Shown here one piece after another: positions 1-12,905 of a DNA stretch of 64,000 nt. The translations under genes and the position numbers were made by a program. This stretch comes from Cephalopachus bancanus. Taxonomy: Eukaryota; Chordata; Mammalia; Primates; Tarsiidae. Below the pieces are notes generated by a model that worked only from the letters and a program-made list of their open reading frames with translations, had not been told where the DNA came from and did not search any database. The stretch spans positions 1,550,001 to 1,614,000 of the forward strand of contig JAPVLO010000179.1 in NCBI GenBank assembly GCA_027257055.1, in the 5' to 3' direction. Within the stretch, counting starts at the first letter, position 1. Each line of letters starts with the position of its first letter.

Positions 1-1515
1 GTAGTTAAAGATTCCCAAACCCAAACAAGTGCTCAAGTTTAAGCAGGTGAATATCAATTCCAATATATTTGTAAAATCAAAAATAGCAAATTGTGTCCTC
101 ACTGTGCCTATAAATTCTTGGGACTATCTAGACTCTTTTGAGGCAAGAGCTTAGACTTTATATTGTATTCTCTCAAATAATACTATCATAAATATTAGGA
201 GCAAAAATATTTTTCCATGAATAATTAAGATTTCTAGAGATAAGGATGAAAAGAACAAATCGTTTCATTTTTATAAGATGGCTAATGCATTGTGGAAAAT
301 GTCAACAGACGTCTGTCTCATCATTAATTGCCACAGATAGCCAATCTTGTTTACATTTAATACCAAACAACCACTAGCTGTGAAAATAATTCTGAATCCC
401 TAACATCAAGAATTTAAAACGGGGAAGTGGGATAAAAAGAAAAAAGAAGTCGAATATTGAGAACAAGTTTTAAATGCTGTAAAAAATATCTTAAAGTAGT
501 GATTATAAAACTTTCAGAGACAAGGAAAAAAGTAAAGATGAATTCGGAACATATGTCAGTTTTCAGCATGCACTCCTCCTTCCTGGTTAGAAAGTCTCCA
601 ACAGGGATAGGAGGCTATGAAATAACAGAGTGACAGTGGGCAGAAGCGGGAGGGCATGGGACAGCGTGTGTGTGTGTGTGTGTATGGGGGGAGACATGCG
701 CTCTGACAGAGGACCCAACCCTTTTTAAGAAGGCTCCTCTCTAGAATATATTTCCCATCTGACAATCTGTTGCTGACTAATCTTGAGATACTACATTTGA
801 ATGTCCCATTTCCCCCAGAAACAGAGAAATAAAGAAGATCATTGATTTACATTGTGATCACTAAAAGGAATAAGAGATTTAAAATTATTGAGTGTCTCAC
901 AAAAGAAACACATCACAATCATGATTGCACTGAGGAAGGGAGAGGCATAATAGGAGGTAGAGAGATGGCACATGCAGAGAAATGGCCAGCTTGCCTAAGG
1001 AAGAAGAAGGGTTAAAGCACGGAGGTCAGTTCAGCTCAGTAGCAAACTAAATATAAATAATATATATATTTTTTAACGCCCCCCAGACAAAAACAAGGAA
1101 AACTGGGGAAAAAACTCAACACCAGTCAAGATGAAGAATGAGTAGTCTGCAGATTAATGCTTACAAAGAAGAAATAAGAATGAACTTGAAGAATACTAAG
1201 GGGAAAAAGTCCCAAAACGTAGAGCCTAAAGAAGTGGGTGGCATTCTGGGTAGAGGGACCAGGTAATTAAATCTCACTCATGAAGTCAGGTGCCCTCATC
1301 ACTGCCATGAGGGATCCATCATGAAAACACTGCTATGCAAAATACATATGGCAGAATTTAAAAGACAGTAAAAGAAGTCATACAATTTATGCTTACAATA
1401 CAAAGGTATACTTTAAATACTCAAAAGTAAAAGATGTGTTATTAATTTCTAAGTTTAAGCTTATTACTTAGAAATTTAAATCACAAAATGACCCATAAAC
1501 TCTGTGTACGCGCGT

Positions 1516-1553
<38 letters not shown>

Positions 1554-1838
1554 TCTTGTAAATTTTTCTCAAGAGAAGGACAAGTACTATATTTTGTACT
1601 TTAGCATACTGACCTAAACAAGATGGCTAAACAAAAACAAAGGAAAAAATAGAAATTAACAACTAGTGTGTGAAGAAAAATAATTTGCTTATGTAGAATG
1701 CTTAGTTATCCAGCCATTTATTAGTAAAGAAGTCCCACAATAGGAACCTGACATTGAAACTATTTCTCTAAGCTCCTTTAGAGTGAATGTATTCTTCCCG
1801 ATGGACTTTCACCAACTGGTGAAAATGTGTTACTGTAC
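1..1838 (-). other. PTPRK: PTPRK intron 5 (gene-proximal part), mostly unique
   Basis: This is intron immediately downstream of the Ig exon in gene orientation. I see no coding exon and no recognisable interspersed repeat. It contains two (TG)n tracts, a short one near 666-683 and a longer one at 1519-1552. Open frames here are short and lack codon structure or a recognisable domain. Confidence 0.7.
1519..1552. repeat. (TG)n microsatellite
   Basis: An uninterrupted TG run of about 17 units follows an impure TG/CG segment starting near 1505. A length polymorphism is likely. Confidence 0.9.
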
Positions 1839-1954
1839 CTGTAACCAGAGTCTGTCTCCTGCCACAGTCCTGCCGATGGCACTACACTGGAAGGTGGCAA
1901 ACTGGCCGGCATTAACTTCCACATTCTGAATCCGCAGGAAATGGGGAGTTCTAG
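1839..1954 (-). CDS. PTPRK: PTPRK exon encoding start of Ig-like domain (probable exon 5)
   Basis: This 116-bp exon encodes 38 whole codons plus two bases that complete a threonine codon begun in the upstream exon. It starts [17 protein letters not shown] and ends GDRLWLQ, the linker after the MAM domain and first strands of the Ig-like domain of type IIB receptor tyrosine phosphatases. It includes the cysteine of FQCSAIG that forms the Ig disulfide; its partner lies in the next exon, outside the window. The acceptor is a pyrimidine-rich tract ending TTGTAG before base 1954; the donor is CAG|GTACAG at 1839/1838. The paralogs PTPRM, PTPRT and PTPRU differ at this linker (PTPRM has PHFLRLGDVEV), so kappa is the best match. 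The protein is a homophilic adhesion receptor at the plasma membrane with cytoplasmic phosphatase domains. The exon number is inferred from family gene structure. Confidence 0.96.
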
Positions 1955-2820
1955 CTACAAGAAGAAAAAGAATGAGAGATGTTAAAAGTGGAGATCTATA
2001 ACTATTATGCATCTTTTTCAATGTATCTTCAATTCTGGGCCTTTCCATTTTGTTCACCTTGGGAGAAAATAATGCTTTTGCTTATATGAGCTTTAAAGAT
2101 TTCACTATAATTTTAAAATATATAACAGAAGGTTTTGGTGTGCTTTGTAAAAGAACAAAAAAAACCAAGCATTCTGGGATAGAACCAAACAGAAAGAGGA
2201 TATTTTATTGTTCCTGCTGTGCAAATTATCATAGCTCAGCAGTCTTCTTGTAATAGCAGATTTGTATTAATAAAGATTATACTGAAACCTAATTGATGTT
2301 TTGAACAAAAACATATTAGATATTTACACTAGTAACATGAAAAGAACAGCAAGAAGTTAAATGATGTTGTCAAGGAAACTTTTTAACAGAAGTACAGAGC
2401 TGTGCATAATATATATTTTGATACAACTAATTGGTATGCAACATTGCTTATGTATTATTTTTCACCAACCAAAATACTATCCCTATAGACATACCATAAA
2501 ATGATGCTGGGGCTGCCACAGCATGGGAACGCTTGATGATTCTTATTTTTAATTGAAGAACTAAGGATTCTAAATGTCAAACAGCATTGTCTAATAATGT
2601 ACATTATCTGTATGGGACACCTATTTTTTAAAAAGGATTATTCCTTTTGATATGAGAAGCACAGACCAATTTCTGTATCGCAGTGAAAACAGCTGTCCAG
2701 GAACTGGAATGACAGGTCAGGACTTAAATTTTATGACAACTCCTACATTCTTTTATCACAACAATGACAGAGTGAAAGAGAAGCAAAGGGGTATGAGGAT
2801 GGGCAATAGAAAAGGAAGAG
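1955..2820 (-). other. PTPRK: PTPRK intron 4, unique segment next to exon 5
   Basis: AT-rich intron with the polypyrimidine tract of the exon 5 acceptor at its left edge. I recognise no repeat family or further exon. Confidence 0.6.
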
Positions 2821-3129
2821 ACAGGCCAAGTGTGGTGGCTCAGGCCTGTAATCCCAGCACTCTGGGAGGCTGAGGCCAGAGGACTGCCTGTACCCAGAGG
2901 TTTGAGACCAGCCTGGGCAACTTGGTGAGACTTCATCTCTACAATACATCAAAAAATTAGCCAGGTGTGGTAGCACATGCCTGTAGTTCTGGCTACTCGG
3001 AAGGCTGAGGCAGAAGGATCACCTGAGCCCAGCAGGGCAACTCTGGGGTGGCCCTGAGTGTGCCATTGCATTCCAGCCTGGGTAACAGAGTGAGACTCCA
3101 ACTCAAAAAAAAAAAAAAAAAAAAGAAAA
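2821..3129 (+). mobile_element. Alu SINE, full-length dimer
   Basis: The left arm has GTAATCCCAGCACTCTGGGAGG, the right arm has TAGCACATGCCTGTAG, and the element ends in a long A tract with GAAAA units. A perfect 12-bp target-site duplication, GAAAAGGAAGAG, lies at 2809-2820 and 3130-3141. It ends GACTCCAACTC like the other diagnostic Alus here. Confidence 0.93.
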
Positions 3130-3141
3130 GAAAAGGAAGAG

Positions 3142-3714
3142 GATAGGATGATAGCCCTTCTGGGAGGGTCGGATAAATCTGGAGAATAACTAGAACAAAT
3201 TTGTTGTGTCTTACTCGCTTTTCCCCATTACTAATGTGTCCTGAGTCAGGTCTAGACACATTCAAAACATGGTGCCCCACCACTGGATACCCAAAGATGA
3301 CAAACTGGTACTCATATCAGCTTGAGAACACAATTAGGAATGAAAGTGTGTCACTACCAAAGAACAAAGAAAACGTATTCTGCTATCAATAATACACAGA
3401 AGAATGCCACTACTAATTGGAGGCCTCTAATAATTCAGAAAATGCATTCATGATGCTAAGTGTATAAAATGTTCTAAATGATTTCCAACAAAGCAGTATG
3501 ACTCTAAAGCACTGTTTCTTAATACTAATATATTAACATACAACTCTATGAACTCTGTTTTTCACTGACAATCAAATTACCCCTTGCTCAAAAATAACAT
3601 AATTATATGGTTTTTAAAGATCTCTGTAAAAGTCCCTAAATCAACTTTCTCTTCTAGTCTTTGTTCCTGAAAATAATCAAACAATATATAAAGATCTCCA
3701 ATTCATCTGGCAAT
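3142..3714 (-). other. PTPRK: PTPRK intron 4, unique segment
   Basis: AT-rich intron without a repeat I can name. No exon features are seen. Confidence 0.5.
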
Positions 3715-6700
3715 CCTCTTCTCAACAGAAACTACACAGGCCAGGAGGGTAAAGGACAACATTTTAAAGTGCAGAGAGAAAAGTAAAATGACATTCAAGA
3801 TACTGTATCCAGAAAAGCTTTCCTTCAAATATTAAGGACAGAAAAAGTCTTTCCCAGGAAAACAAAAGCCATAAGAATTCACCACCATTAGACTCATAAG
3901 AAATGCTAAAGGGAGTTCTTCAACCTGAAAGAAAAAAACACTAATGTGCAACATGAAAACATCTGTAGGTATAACACCTACTAGTAAAATTAAGAGCATG
4001 GACAAATCCAGAATACTCTAACACTGAAACTGTGCTGTGCACTCCACTTCTAACTCTAGTATGAAGTCCACAAGACAAATTATCAAAAACGACTGCTTTA
4101 GCAACCTGTTAAGAGATAGGCAATATAAAAATATTTACATTGGGCCAACATAAATTCCAACTGTGGGGGGAAATGAGTTAAAGTGTAGAGGGTTTTTTTT
4201 TAAAACCCTTTCTTGTTTGTTTGTTTGTGATCTAAGATATTTCCTTAAAATAACTTGTTATATCTATAAGATGTTTTCTTAAGCTTCATAGTAACCATAT
4301 GCGAAAACCTATAATAGGCTAACTAAAATTGAAAAACAATAAATTAAAACATACTACTAAAGAAAATCACTTAATAACAAAGAAAGAGTAAGAAAGGTAG
4401 GTGGAGCTATAAAACAACCAGAAAACAAGCAGCAAAACTGCAGTACTAAGGTCTTACTTATCAACAAACAATGAATGTAAATGAAACCAGTTCTCCAATT
4501 AAAAGGCAAAGTGGTTGAATGAATAAACAACCAAGACCCAACTATATGCAGTCTACAATAAACCCACTTCACATATAAAGACACACACAAAGACAAAGTG
4601 AAGGGCCAGAAAAAGATATTCCCTGCAACTGAAAATCAAAAAAGAGCAAGAATAACTATACTCATATCAGAAAAAATACACTACAAATCAAAGAATGTAA
4701 AAAAAGATAAATAAGGTTACTATATAATAAAAAAGTGGTCAATAAGCAAGAGGATGTAACAACTATAAATATCTATGTGACCAACATTGGGGCTCCCAAG
4801 TTTATAAAGCAACATTAACAGATCTAAAGGGAGAAATAGGCTAAAATACAATAACAGTAGGGGATTTCATTACCCTACTTTTAGTAATGGACAGATCTCC
4901 CTGACAGAAAATCAACAATGAAACATCACAGATAAGCTACACAGTAGACCAAATAGGCATAACTGGCCTTTACAGAACATTTCATCCAACTGCTGCAGAA
5001 TACACATTAATTTCCTTAGCACATGGAACATCCTCCAGAATATAACACATCTTAGGCTACAAAACAAGTCTCAAGTTCAAAAAATCAGTAATCATATTAA
5101 GTATCTTTTTGGAGCACAGTAGAACTAGAAATCAACAAAAAGAGGAATCTCAAAAAACATACAAACATGGAAACTGAAAAACATGCTCCTGAATGAACAT
5201 GGGGCAACAAAGAAATTAAGAAGAAAAATTTAAAATTTATTGAGACAAATGAAAATAGAAATAAAACACACCAAAATATATTGGATACAGCAAAAGCAGT
5301 ATGAAGGTAGAAGTTTCCAGCAATAAATGCCTACATTAAAAAAGTATAAAGACTTCAAATAAACAACGTAACAATAAATATCAAAGAACTATACAAGCAA
5401 CAGCAAACCAAGCCCAAAATTAATAGAAGGAAGAAATACTAAAAATTAGAGCAGTAATAAATGAACTTAAGAGTAAGAAATATAGATCAATAAAACATAT
5501 AAATAAAATAATAAATGAAAAAGAAGACTTAATAACTGCGACCACAGAAATACAGTCACTAGAGACTATTATGACCAACTTTATGCCAACAAATTGAAAG
5601 CCTTACAAGAAATGGATTAATACCTTGACATACACAACCTACCAAGATTGAATCACAAAGAAATACAAAATTTCAACAAACCAACAATGAGTAATGAGAT
5701 CAAAGCCACAATAAAAAGTCTCCCATTGCCAGGCTCAGTGGCTCAGCCTGTAATCCCAGCGCTTTGGGAGGCTGAGGTGAGTGGATCGCCTGAGCCCACG
5801 GGTTCAAGACCAGCCTGGGCAACTTGGTGAGACCTCATCTCTACAATAAAATAAAAAAAAATTAGCTGGGCATGGTAGCGCATGCTTGTAGTTCCAGCTA
5901 CTTGGAAGGCTGAGTCGAAAGGATCGCCAGAGCCCAGCAGGTCGAGGTTGCAGTGGCCGGGAGCGTGCCATTGCACTCCAGTCTGGATGACAGAGTGAGA
6001 CTCCAACTCAAAAAAAAAAAAAAAAGAAAAAGTCTCCTATCAAAGAAAAGCCCAAGATCTGATGTCATTACTGAATTCTCCCAAACATTTAAAGAAGAAA
6101 TAATACTAATTATACTCAAACTCTTCAAAAAAAATTGAAGAGGAGGGAATACTTCCAAACTAGTCTAAGAGGCCAGAACTATCCTGATACGAAAATCAGA
6201 TAAGGACATAAAAAAATTAAATCGCAGGTCAGTATATCTAATGAACACAGATGTAAAAATACTCAACAAAACACTAGTAAACTGAATTCAACAACACTTT
6301 AAAAAGATACTTCATCATTATCAAATGGGATTCATCCCAGGGATGCAAGGAGGTTCAACATATGCAAATCAAGAAATGATATATCACATTAATAAAATCA
6401 ATAAAAAACCACATAGTAATTGCAATAGAGGCCTAAAGAGCATTTGATAAAATTCAGTATTCCTTTATGTTAAAATTCTCATCAAAATGTGTACAAAGAA
6501 AAATACCTCAAAATAATACAGGCCAGATATGACAAACCCACAGCTAACATCATACTAAATGAGGAAAAATGGAAAGCATTTCCTCTAAGATCAGGAACAA
6601 GACAATGATGCTCACATTCAACTGTTTTATTAAACATAATACTAGATGTCCTGATCACAGCAATTAGGCAAGATTAATAAATAAAAGGCATCTAAATTGG

Positions 6701-8789
6701 AAAAGAAAAATAAAATTAGCCTTGTTCACAGACAATATGATCAGATATTTAGACACTACTCCCAAAAACTGTTAGAACTGATAAACAAACTTAGTAAGTT
6801 ACAGAATACAAAAATACAAAATAAGTTACAGAATACAAAAATAAGCATATAAAAATCAGTAGCATTTATATATGTCGACAAAATGAAAAATAAACCAATA
6901 AATTAATCCCATTTATAATAGCTACAAAGAACATAAAACACCTAGAAATCAATTTAACCAAAGAAATAAAAAATCTTTACACGGAAAACCACAAAACACT
7001 AATAAAATAAATTGAAGAGAACAATGAAAAATGGATAGTCCATGTCTATGGATTGACAGAACTAATATTGTTAAAAGAACAATACTATCTAAAGTCACTT
7101 ATAAATTCAGTGAAATTCCTATCAAAATACTAATGTCTTTCTTCATAGAAATAGGAAAAAAACAATCCTAAAATTAATATGAAACCACAAAATACCCCAA
7201 ATAGCCAAAACAATCCTGAGCAAAAAGAACTAAGCTGGAGATATAAAACCACCTAACTTCAAAACGTTCTACAAAGCTATATTGTAAGTATGATGTTGGC
7301 ATAAAAACAGATACATATACCGATGGAACAGAATAGAGAACCCAGTAATAAATCTGCACATTGGTGACCAACTCATTTTTTATAAAAAACATCATGAACA
7401 TACATTGGGAAAATGACAGTCTCTTCACTACATGTTGCTGAGAAAACTGGATATCCAAGTACAGAATAATGAAATCACACCCCATATCGCTTCCCACATA
7501 GAAAAATCAAATCAAAATGGAATAAAGACCTAAATATAAGACCTAAAAGTATGAAACTACTAAAAGAAAACATAGGGGAATCACTTTGGGAAGACTTTTT
7601 GCTAAGACCTCAAACGTACAGACAAACAAAGCAAAAATAGAAAATTAGGATTACGTCTAGCTAAAAAGCTCCTGCGTAGCAAAGGAAACAATTAACAAAG
7701 TAAAGAAACCCACACAATGGAGAAGGTGGAGAGAATATTTGCAATCTATCTGACAAAGGATAACCAGAATGTATAAGGAGCTCCAACAATTAAATAGCAA
7801 AATAACAAAGCATCCAGTTTTAAAATAGGCTAAAGATCGGAATAGGCACTTCTGAAAAGAAGACATAACAGACGGCCAACGGGTATATGAAAAAAATACT
7901 CAACAGCTCTAATCATCAGATAAATGAAAATCAAAACCACAGTGAGATGTCATCTCACACCAGTTAAAGTGACTTTCATAAAAAAGGAAGGGAATAATAG
8001 ATGCTGGCAAGGATGTGGAGAAAGGGGAACCCTTGTACACTGCTGGTGTGAATGTAAATTAGTATATCCACTATAAAAAACTGTATAGAGATTCCTAAAA
8101 AAACCCTAAAATTATAAGTATCATAAGATCCAGTAACTTCACTATTCAGTTTAAAAGGAATGGAAATCAATATATCAAAGAGATTTCTGCACTCCTGTGT
8201 TTACTCTAGCACTAATCACAATAGCCAAAATACGGAGTCATCCTTAAGTTCCCATCAATGAATGAATGAAGAAAATGTAGGACTATCCACAATGGAACAT
8301 TATTTAGCCACAAAAACGAATGAAATTCTGTGCTTTGTGGCAACATGGATGGAACTGGAGGTCATTATATTAAGTGAAATAAGCCAAGAAAGAGAAATAT
8401 CCCAAGTTCTCATTCATATCTGGGAGCTAAAAAAGTGGATCTCATGAAAACAGAGAGTAGATTGGTGGTTACCAGAGACTGCGAATGGTAGCAGGGTGGG
8501 TGGATGAAGATAAATTGATTAGTGGATACAAATATACATTTAGAAGAAATAAGACATAGTACTTGATAGATCAGTAGAATGACTACAGTTTGCAAAAACC
8601 TGTTATATATTTCAAAATATCTAGAAGATAATTGAAATTTTTCCAACAAAAAGAAATGACAAATATTTAAGGTGATAAATATCCTACTGACACTGATTTG
8701 AGCTTTCAAATTATATGAACATATTAAATTGCTACATGTATCCCCCAAATATGTACTTCTATTATGTATCAATAAAAAATAAAATGTTT
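3715..8789 (+). mobile_element. Old, decayed L1 (ORF1 end, ORF2, 3' UTR)
   Basis: The order of segments matches a LINE-1: an ORF1 C-terminal part near 3720-4000, endonuclease-like sequence near 4600-5050, reverse transcriptase part near 6180-6800 (a degraded form of the 'fixed residue' GFIPG segment at about 6320), then the ORF2 C-terminal block ending near 8447 and a 3' UTR with AATAAA near 8770. Many stops and indels break both frames. A younger Alu sits inside it at 5724-6026. The divergence suggests an L1M-class element older than copies A-D. The 5' boundary is approximate. Confidence 0.85.
5724..6026 (+). mobile_element. Alu SINE inserted in the old L1
   Basis: Full dimer with GGCTCAGTGGCTCAGCCTG at the start and GACTCCAACTC plus an A tail at the end. 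The target-site duplication AAAAAGTCTCC is at 5713-5723 and 6027-6037. It carries the diagnostic right-arm block ATCGCCAGAGCCCAGCAG. Confidence 0.93.
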
Positions 8790-9845
8790 TAAATATACAT
8801 TTTAAAAGACTTTTGACACAAATTGTCAAACTGCCTTCCACAAAGCTTATAATGCTTTATGTTTCTACCAGCAGGGTATGAGAGTACCCTTTTCATCACA
8901 TCTTCAAAAATACTAAGTATTGTCCTGTCATTTGCTATAACATGTATGAGCCTGGAGGACAATATGGTAAGTGATATAAGACAAGCACAAAAAGACAAAT
9001 ACTACATGTTTTCATTCATATGTGGGAGCTAAAATAGTTGATTTCATGGAAGTAGAGAGTAGAAACCGTGCTGCCCACCGAAAGTAGACTGGATAAACAA
9101 AAAAAATGTGGTATATATACATGCTGGACTACTGTGCAGTCATTAAGAAGGACAAAATTATGAACTCAGCAGCAACTTGGATAGATTTAGAGTCTATAAC
9201 ACTCAGTGCTCTATTACAGAAACAAAGAACTGAGTACCACATGTTCTCACTCATAAGTGGACCCTGAACAATTATTATGATACTACGAAAAGGGGATTGG
9301 CAGTAGTGGGAAACTGCCAGGGGACCCAGGGGGGCACACTTCATCAATAAGGGTACCTGATCTCAAACCAGGTGAAATGGGGGCCAAAATGAGGCCCAAA
9401 CTTTACCTGTACAATGACCATTTGTATACCTAACCCTGAATTGTACCCTATATCTTTAAAATAAAATAAAAAATATTTTTAAAGAACAAGTAGAGAGTAG
9501 AGTAGTGGGTACTGGAGGCTGGGAAGGATGAGGGAGAAGGAATAGGGAGATACTGGTGAATGGATACAAAATTACAGCTAAATACGAGGAATAAGTTATA
9601 CTGTTCTATAGCACTGTAGGTGACTATAGCTAACAACAATTGATTGCATATTTTCAAATAGTTAGAAAAGAGGATTTGGAATATTCCCAACACAAAGAAA
9701 TGATAAATACTTGAGGTGATGGATATGAGCATACATTCTATGCTAATTACATTGATTTGGTCATTACACATTGTACACATGAAACAAAATACTTTATACC
9801 TTCTACATTTGTACAATTATATGTCAATTAAAAATCACATTAAAT
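8790..9845 (+). mobile_element. 5'-inverted L1 3' end (twin-priming structure)
   Basis: Bases about 8800-8940 read as L1 ORF2 on the minus strand (CAAACTGCCTTCCACAAAG and 'CAGCAGGGTATGAGAGTACCC'-type sequence are the reverse complement of the block seen near 8040-8100). From about 8945 onward the sequence reads forward through the ORF2 C-terminus and an L1 3' UTR ending near 9845. This head-inverted layout is the usual product of twin priming. The element is interrupted by a younger L1 end at 9064-9487. Confidence 0.75.
9064..9487 (+). mobile_element. 5'-truncated young L1 3' end
   Basis: It holds the last ORF2 codons ('GTACCACATGTTCTCACTC' region at about 9234) and a 3' UTR ending CCTGAATTGTACCCTATATC then an A-rich tail. 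A perfect 14-bp target-site duplication, AAGTAGAGAGTAGA, flanks it at 9050-9063 and 9488-9501, so both ends are certain. The 3' UTR resembles that of L1 D and E, not that of A-C. Confidence 0.93.
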
Positions 9846-10025
9846 AAAGAGACCCCAGAGAACTCTCACACTCTCCTTCTGCCATGTGAAGACACACCAA
9901 GATAGACTGGCAGTCAGCTACGCAGAAGAGGGCTCTTACCATAAGCTGACCATGCTGGCACCCTGATCTCAGACTTCTAGCCTCCACAAAATGTGAGAAA
10001 TACATTTTTTATTTCTATTGTTTTA
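9846..10025 (+). mobile_element. MLT1-like LTR fragment (ERVL-MaLR)
   Basis: The segment has the R-U5 part typical of MaLR LTRs: CTTCTGCCATGTGAAGACAC, a 'CACCCTGATCTCAGACTTC' block and CCTCCA...TGTGAGAAATA before the end. No internal retroviral sequence is seen. The exact subfamily is not determined. Confidence 0.65.
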
Positions 10026-10102
10026 CAAACACTAAGTGTTAACTATTGTAATCCTTCTTAAGAAATGTATGAAATACATGCTCTCTCCTCTATCAGCAAA
10101 CC

Positions 10103-10129
10103 TAATAATAATAATAATAATAATAATAA
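10103..10129. repeat. (TAA)n microsatellite
   Basis: About nine TAA/ATA trinucleotide units in a row. Confidence 0.9.
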
Positions 10130-10199
10130 AATATTATGGATCATCTGGATTGTTGTTGGTTCTGCTAAAGGTCTGCTCATCCACAGTAAGCTTAGCTTT

Positions 10200-10560
10200 A
10201 GAAGATTGCTTTCTTTTCTTAAATATGTATAGATTTAGGGGGTACAAGTGCTGGTTGTTACATGGATATATTGTATAGCAGTGAAGTCTAGGCTTTTAGT
10301 GTAATCATCATCCGAATAGAGCATACTGTACCTAACAGGTAATTGTTATCCCTCATCCCCCTACCAGCCTTCCACTTTTCTGAATCTTGAATGTCTATTA
10401 TTCTACTCTCTGTGTACACGTGTACACATTATTTATCTCCCTCTTATAAGTGAGAACACATGGCATTTAACTTTGTTTCTGAGTTATATTTCTCTTGGAA
10501 TGATGGCTTCCAGTTCCATTCACGTAGCTGTAAAAGACGTAATTTCATTCTTTTTTATGG
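10200..10560 (-). mobile_element. Antisense L1 3' end, old
   Basis: On the minus strand this reads as the end of L1 ORF2 and the 3' UTR. On the plus strand one sees TAGGGGGTACAAGTGCTGG, 'CTCTTATAAGTGAGAACACATGG' and a block on 'GGCTTCCAGTTCCATTCA'. It is one of few L1 copies here in the same orientation as PTPRK. Confidence 0.8.
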
Positions 10561-10654
10561 GAGATTGGTTTCGTAAGGGCTATGATACCACCAATTGCTG
10601 CCTGAAATAAAGAAAAAGACTTGGTAAAGCTGATGTGTCACTCCAATCTGCTTA

Positions 10655-10880
10655 TACAGTGAGCCCTCTATATTTGTGCGTTATGCATCTGCAAATTCAA
10701 TCAAGGATCAAAAATATGCAGAAAAACCCCACAATAATAATGATATGGGAGTATGTTAATAGATTAAATACAAATACCACACCATTTTACATAAGGGACT
10801 TCAGCATCCTTGGACTTTAGTATTTGGGGGATGTCATGGAACCAATTCCCCTAGAACACCAGGAGGTTGTCTGTACATTG
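10655..10880 (+). mobile_element. MER2-like (Tigger group) DNA transposon remnant
   Basis: The left end reads GAGCCCTCTATATTTGTGCG and 'CAAATTCAATCAAGGATC', and the right end has CATAAGGGACTTCAGCATCC with 'GGAACCAATTCCCC'. These match the degraded terminal inverted repeats of MER2 from memory. An 18-bp repeat, CACCAGGAGGTTGTCTGT, occurs twice near its right edge (about 10857 and 10883). Confidence 0.6.
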
Positions 10881-12714
10881 TCACCAGGAGGTTGTCTGTC
10901 AGAACATAACTTACATTTTAACTTTGAAGATCAAAGATAGAATTGTGTGATATTCAGTCTTTAATTACATTCATTCTTAAGAAAGATATGTTGCACAGAA
11001 TGAGTTATCACTTCTCCTTTAGAATTATTTTGATCCTCAATGCCTCAATGTGGCTTTCTCGAAACTTGTCCATACATAATACTTCCAAGGTAAGGTTAAA
11101 TACCTAAGAAATCTATGTCTCTGTATAAATTATCTTTTAGGAGGGCCCTCCTCTGGAACCAACTGATTGCCTTTGTCTTAAGAAATAGTGTTGCTTGGTT
11201 GAGAAAAAAAAAATTCCAGAAAAATACAATCTGGCTCAAATGGAAACCAGATAAAGAGATACAAACTTACTAAGCATAAACCCTTTTATAAGAAAATAAT
11301 CCTATTGAAATGAAAGATAACCTAAATGGAAGATAATAACTCATCTACCAGGGTGAATAAGACAAAATGACTGTGGAATTCTATCTCCCAGATCACTTTT
11401 CTCCAAGAACGTACAAGTCCAACTTTCTGCTAATAGTATGCATAAGTTTTTTCAATAAACGTTAAAGTCTTATATAATCTTCCCAAGTTTTAAGATGCTT
11501 AAATTCTCCTAGACTAGTGTTATAATTCATACAACTATTTTCAGGTGGCAAGCAGTTTAAAACTGATACTATTTTAAAATTTGGATTTCAGCACATTTCT
11601 GTTCAAGCATCAATACTTCATTCAGCTCTTTACTACTCTGAATACATGCAAAAGTTCCTAAACCCAAGCCTTAATATATTTTTTTAATATGTAAATAAAG
11701 TTTTTTAAAAGTACCCATTTCATAACAGTGATATAAGGATTAAACAAGATAATGCAGACAAGGATTCCATGTGTCTGGTACTTAGCCCTTAAAATATTCC
11801 TTGCTACTAAAAATAACTGATCTATAACTGTAAACTGGAAAAGATCCCATGAAAAGAGTTCTACTGTCAGAAAAGTTTAATCCCACACTGAGCTGGACTC
11901 CTGGAACTTTGCTAAACTACTTTAATTGTAACATCAGGTATAGCACCTTTGGAATGAAAAATTTCAATCTCTCTCATATTCAAAAAGAAACATTCTTTCT
12001 CTCTCCAAATTTATGGGCCCATTTGTCTCCTGGATACCCTTTCCAAATGCGATGCCAGCTTTCTTCTAAAATCTGTAGGAGTTCTAAAAACTAAGTATCT
12101 TCCATGAATAACAAACAGGTTCTTGGTACAACTTTCCTATTCCTCTCACCTCTACCATATTTTGTTGCTTCTTACTAGGAAATAATACAGAGTTTGGGAT
12201 GTTAATTGTTCTCAAATCAGTCTTTGATCCTAAAGTCAAGAATTGCCATGAACCAAGATGCAAATCTTTTTGTAGATGTTTCATTATTATTGAATCCTCA
12301 AAGTCTGCCAAAATATTGGCAACAAAATCAGAGAAGAGTAATTTGTAAGATCAAAGTGCAAGCTGAAGTGAAACAAGGTGACTATGTCCTAACACCCTTT
12401 TATTTTAATTAACATCTTAATGGCATAGCATAGGTTGAAATACACCAGATGTGTGCTGAGCTGCCAGAATAAACAGAATTAGTGTTTCTTTCTATCTGTA
12501 TAATATACAATCACAAACATGGAATCCAATCGCTACCAAAAAGAACAGCCTGATATTTCCTGCTTTAACAATGAAAACCAATATATTCTGCAAACACTTT
12601 TAAAAAATTTTTACAATGGATACAACTAAATTTCCCTGTCTAGAAAATCAATCACTTTAGCTACTTAGAGGTTTACCAGTCATAGCTAACTAATTCTAGT
12701 GAGTCTGCCACCTA
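10881..12714 (-). other. PTPRK: PTPRK intron 4, unique
   Basis: AT-rich intron with no exon or repeat that I can name. Short open frames at 11849-12094 and 12206-12412 have no recognisable domain and overlap frames on the other strand. Confidence 0.5.
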
Positions 12715-12905
12715 ATAATAATAAATAGCTAACATTAAGCTTTTAGAATGTGCTAGGCCTGGTTATAAGTTCTTTGTGTACATTAACTAATCTACTCTCT
12801 ACATTTACCCTGTAAGAAAAACATTATTACAGGAAAACATTATTATTAGTATCCCCATTATATAAATGAGGTTATAGGTCCAAATAAGGCCAAGTAACTC
12901 TTGTG
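12715..12905 (+). mobile_element. MIR SINE remnant
   Basis: The core is recognisable: TGTGCTAGGCCTGGTTATAAG, a 'TACATTAACTAATCTACTC' block, TATCCCCATTATATAAATGA and GGCCAAGTAACTCTTG. These follow the MIR consensus order with heavy divergence. Confidence 0.75.

Noticed and set aside
1830..2057. A single 75-codon minus-strand coding region
   Set aside because: Only 1839-1954 is coding; the frame reads through the acceptor and donor into intron. The splice-bounded exon was annotated instead.
5648..6158. Several 60-87 codon frames on both strands
   Set aside because: All are readings through an Alu and its A tail inside an old L1.
9846..10025. A possible endogenous retrovirus provirus
   Set aside because: Only an LTR fragment is present, as at 55412-55735; no gag, pol or env sequence is seen nearby.
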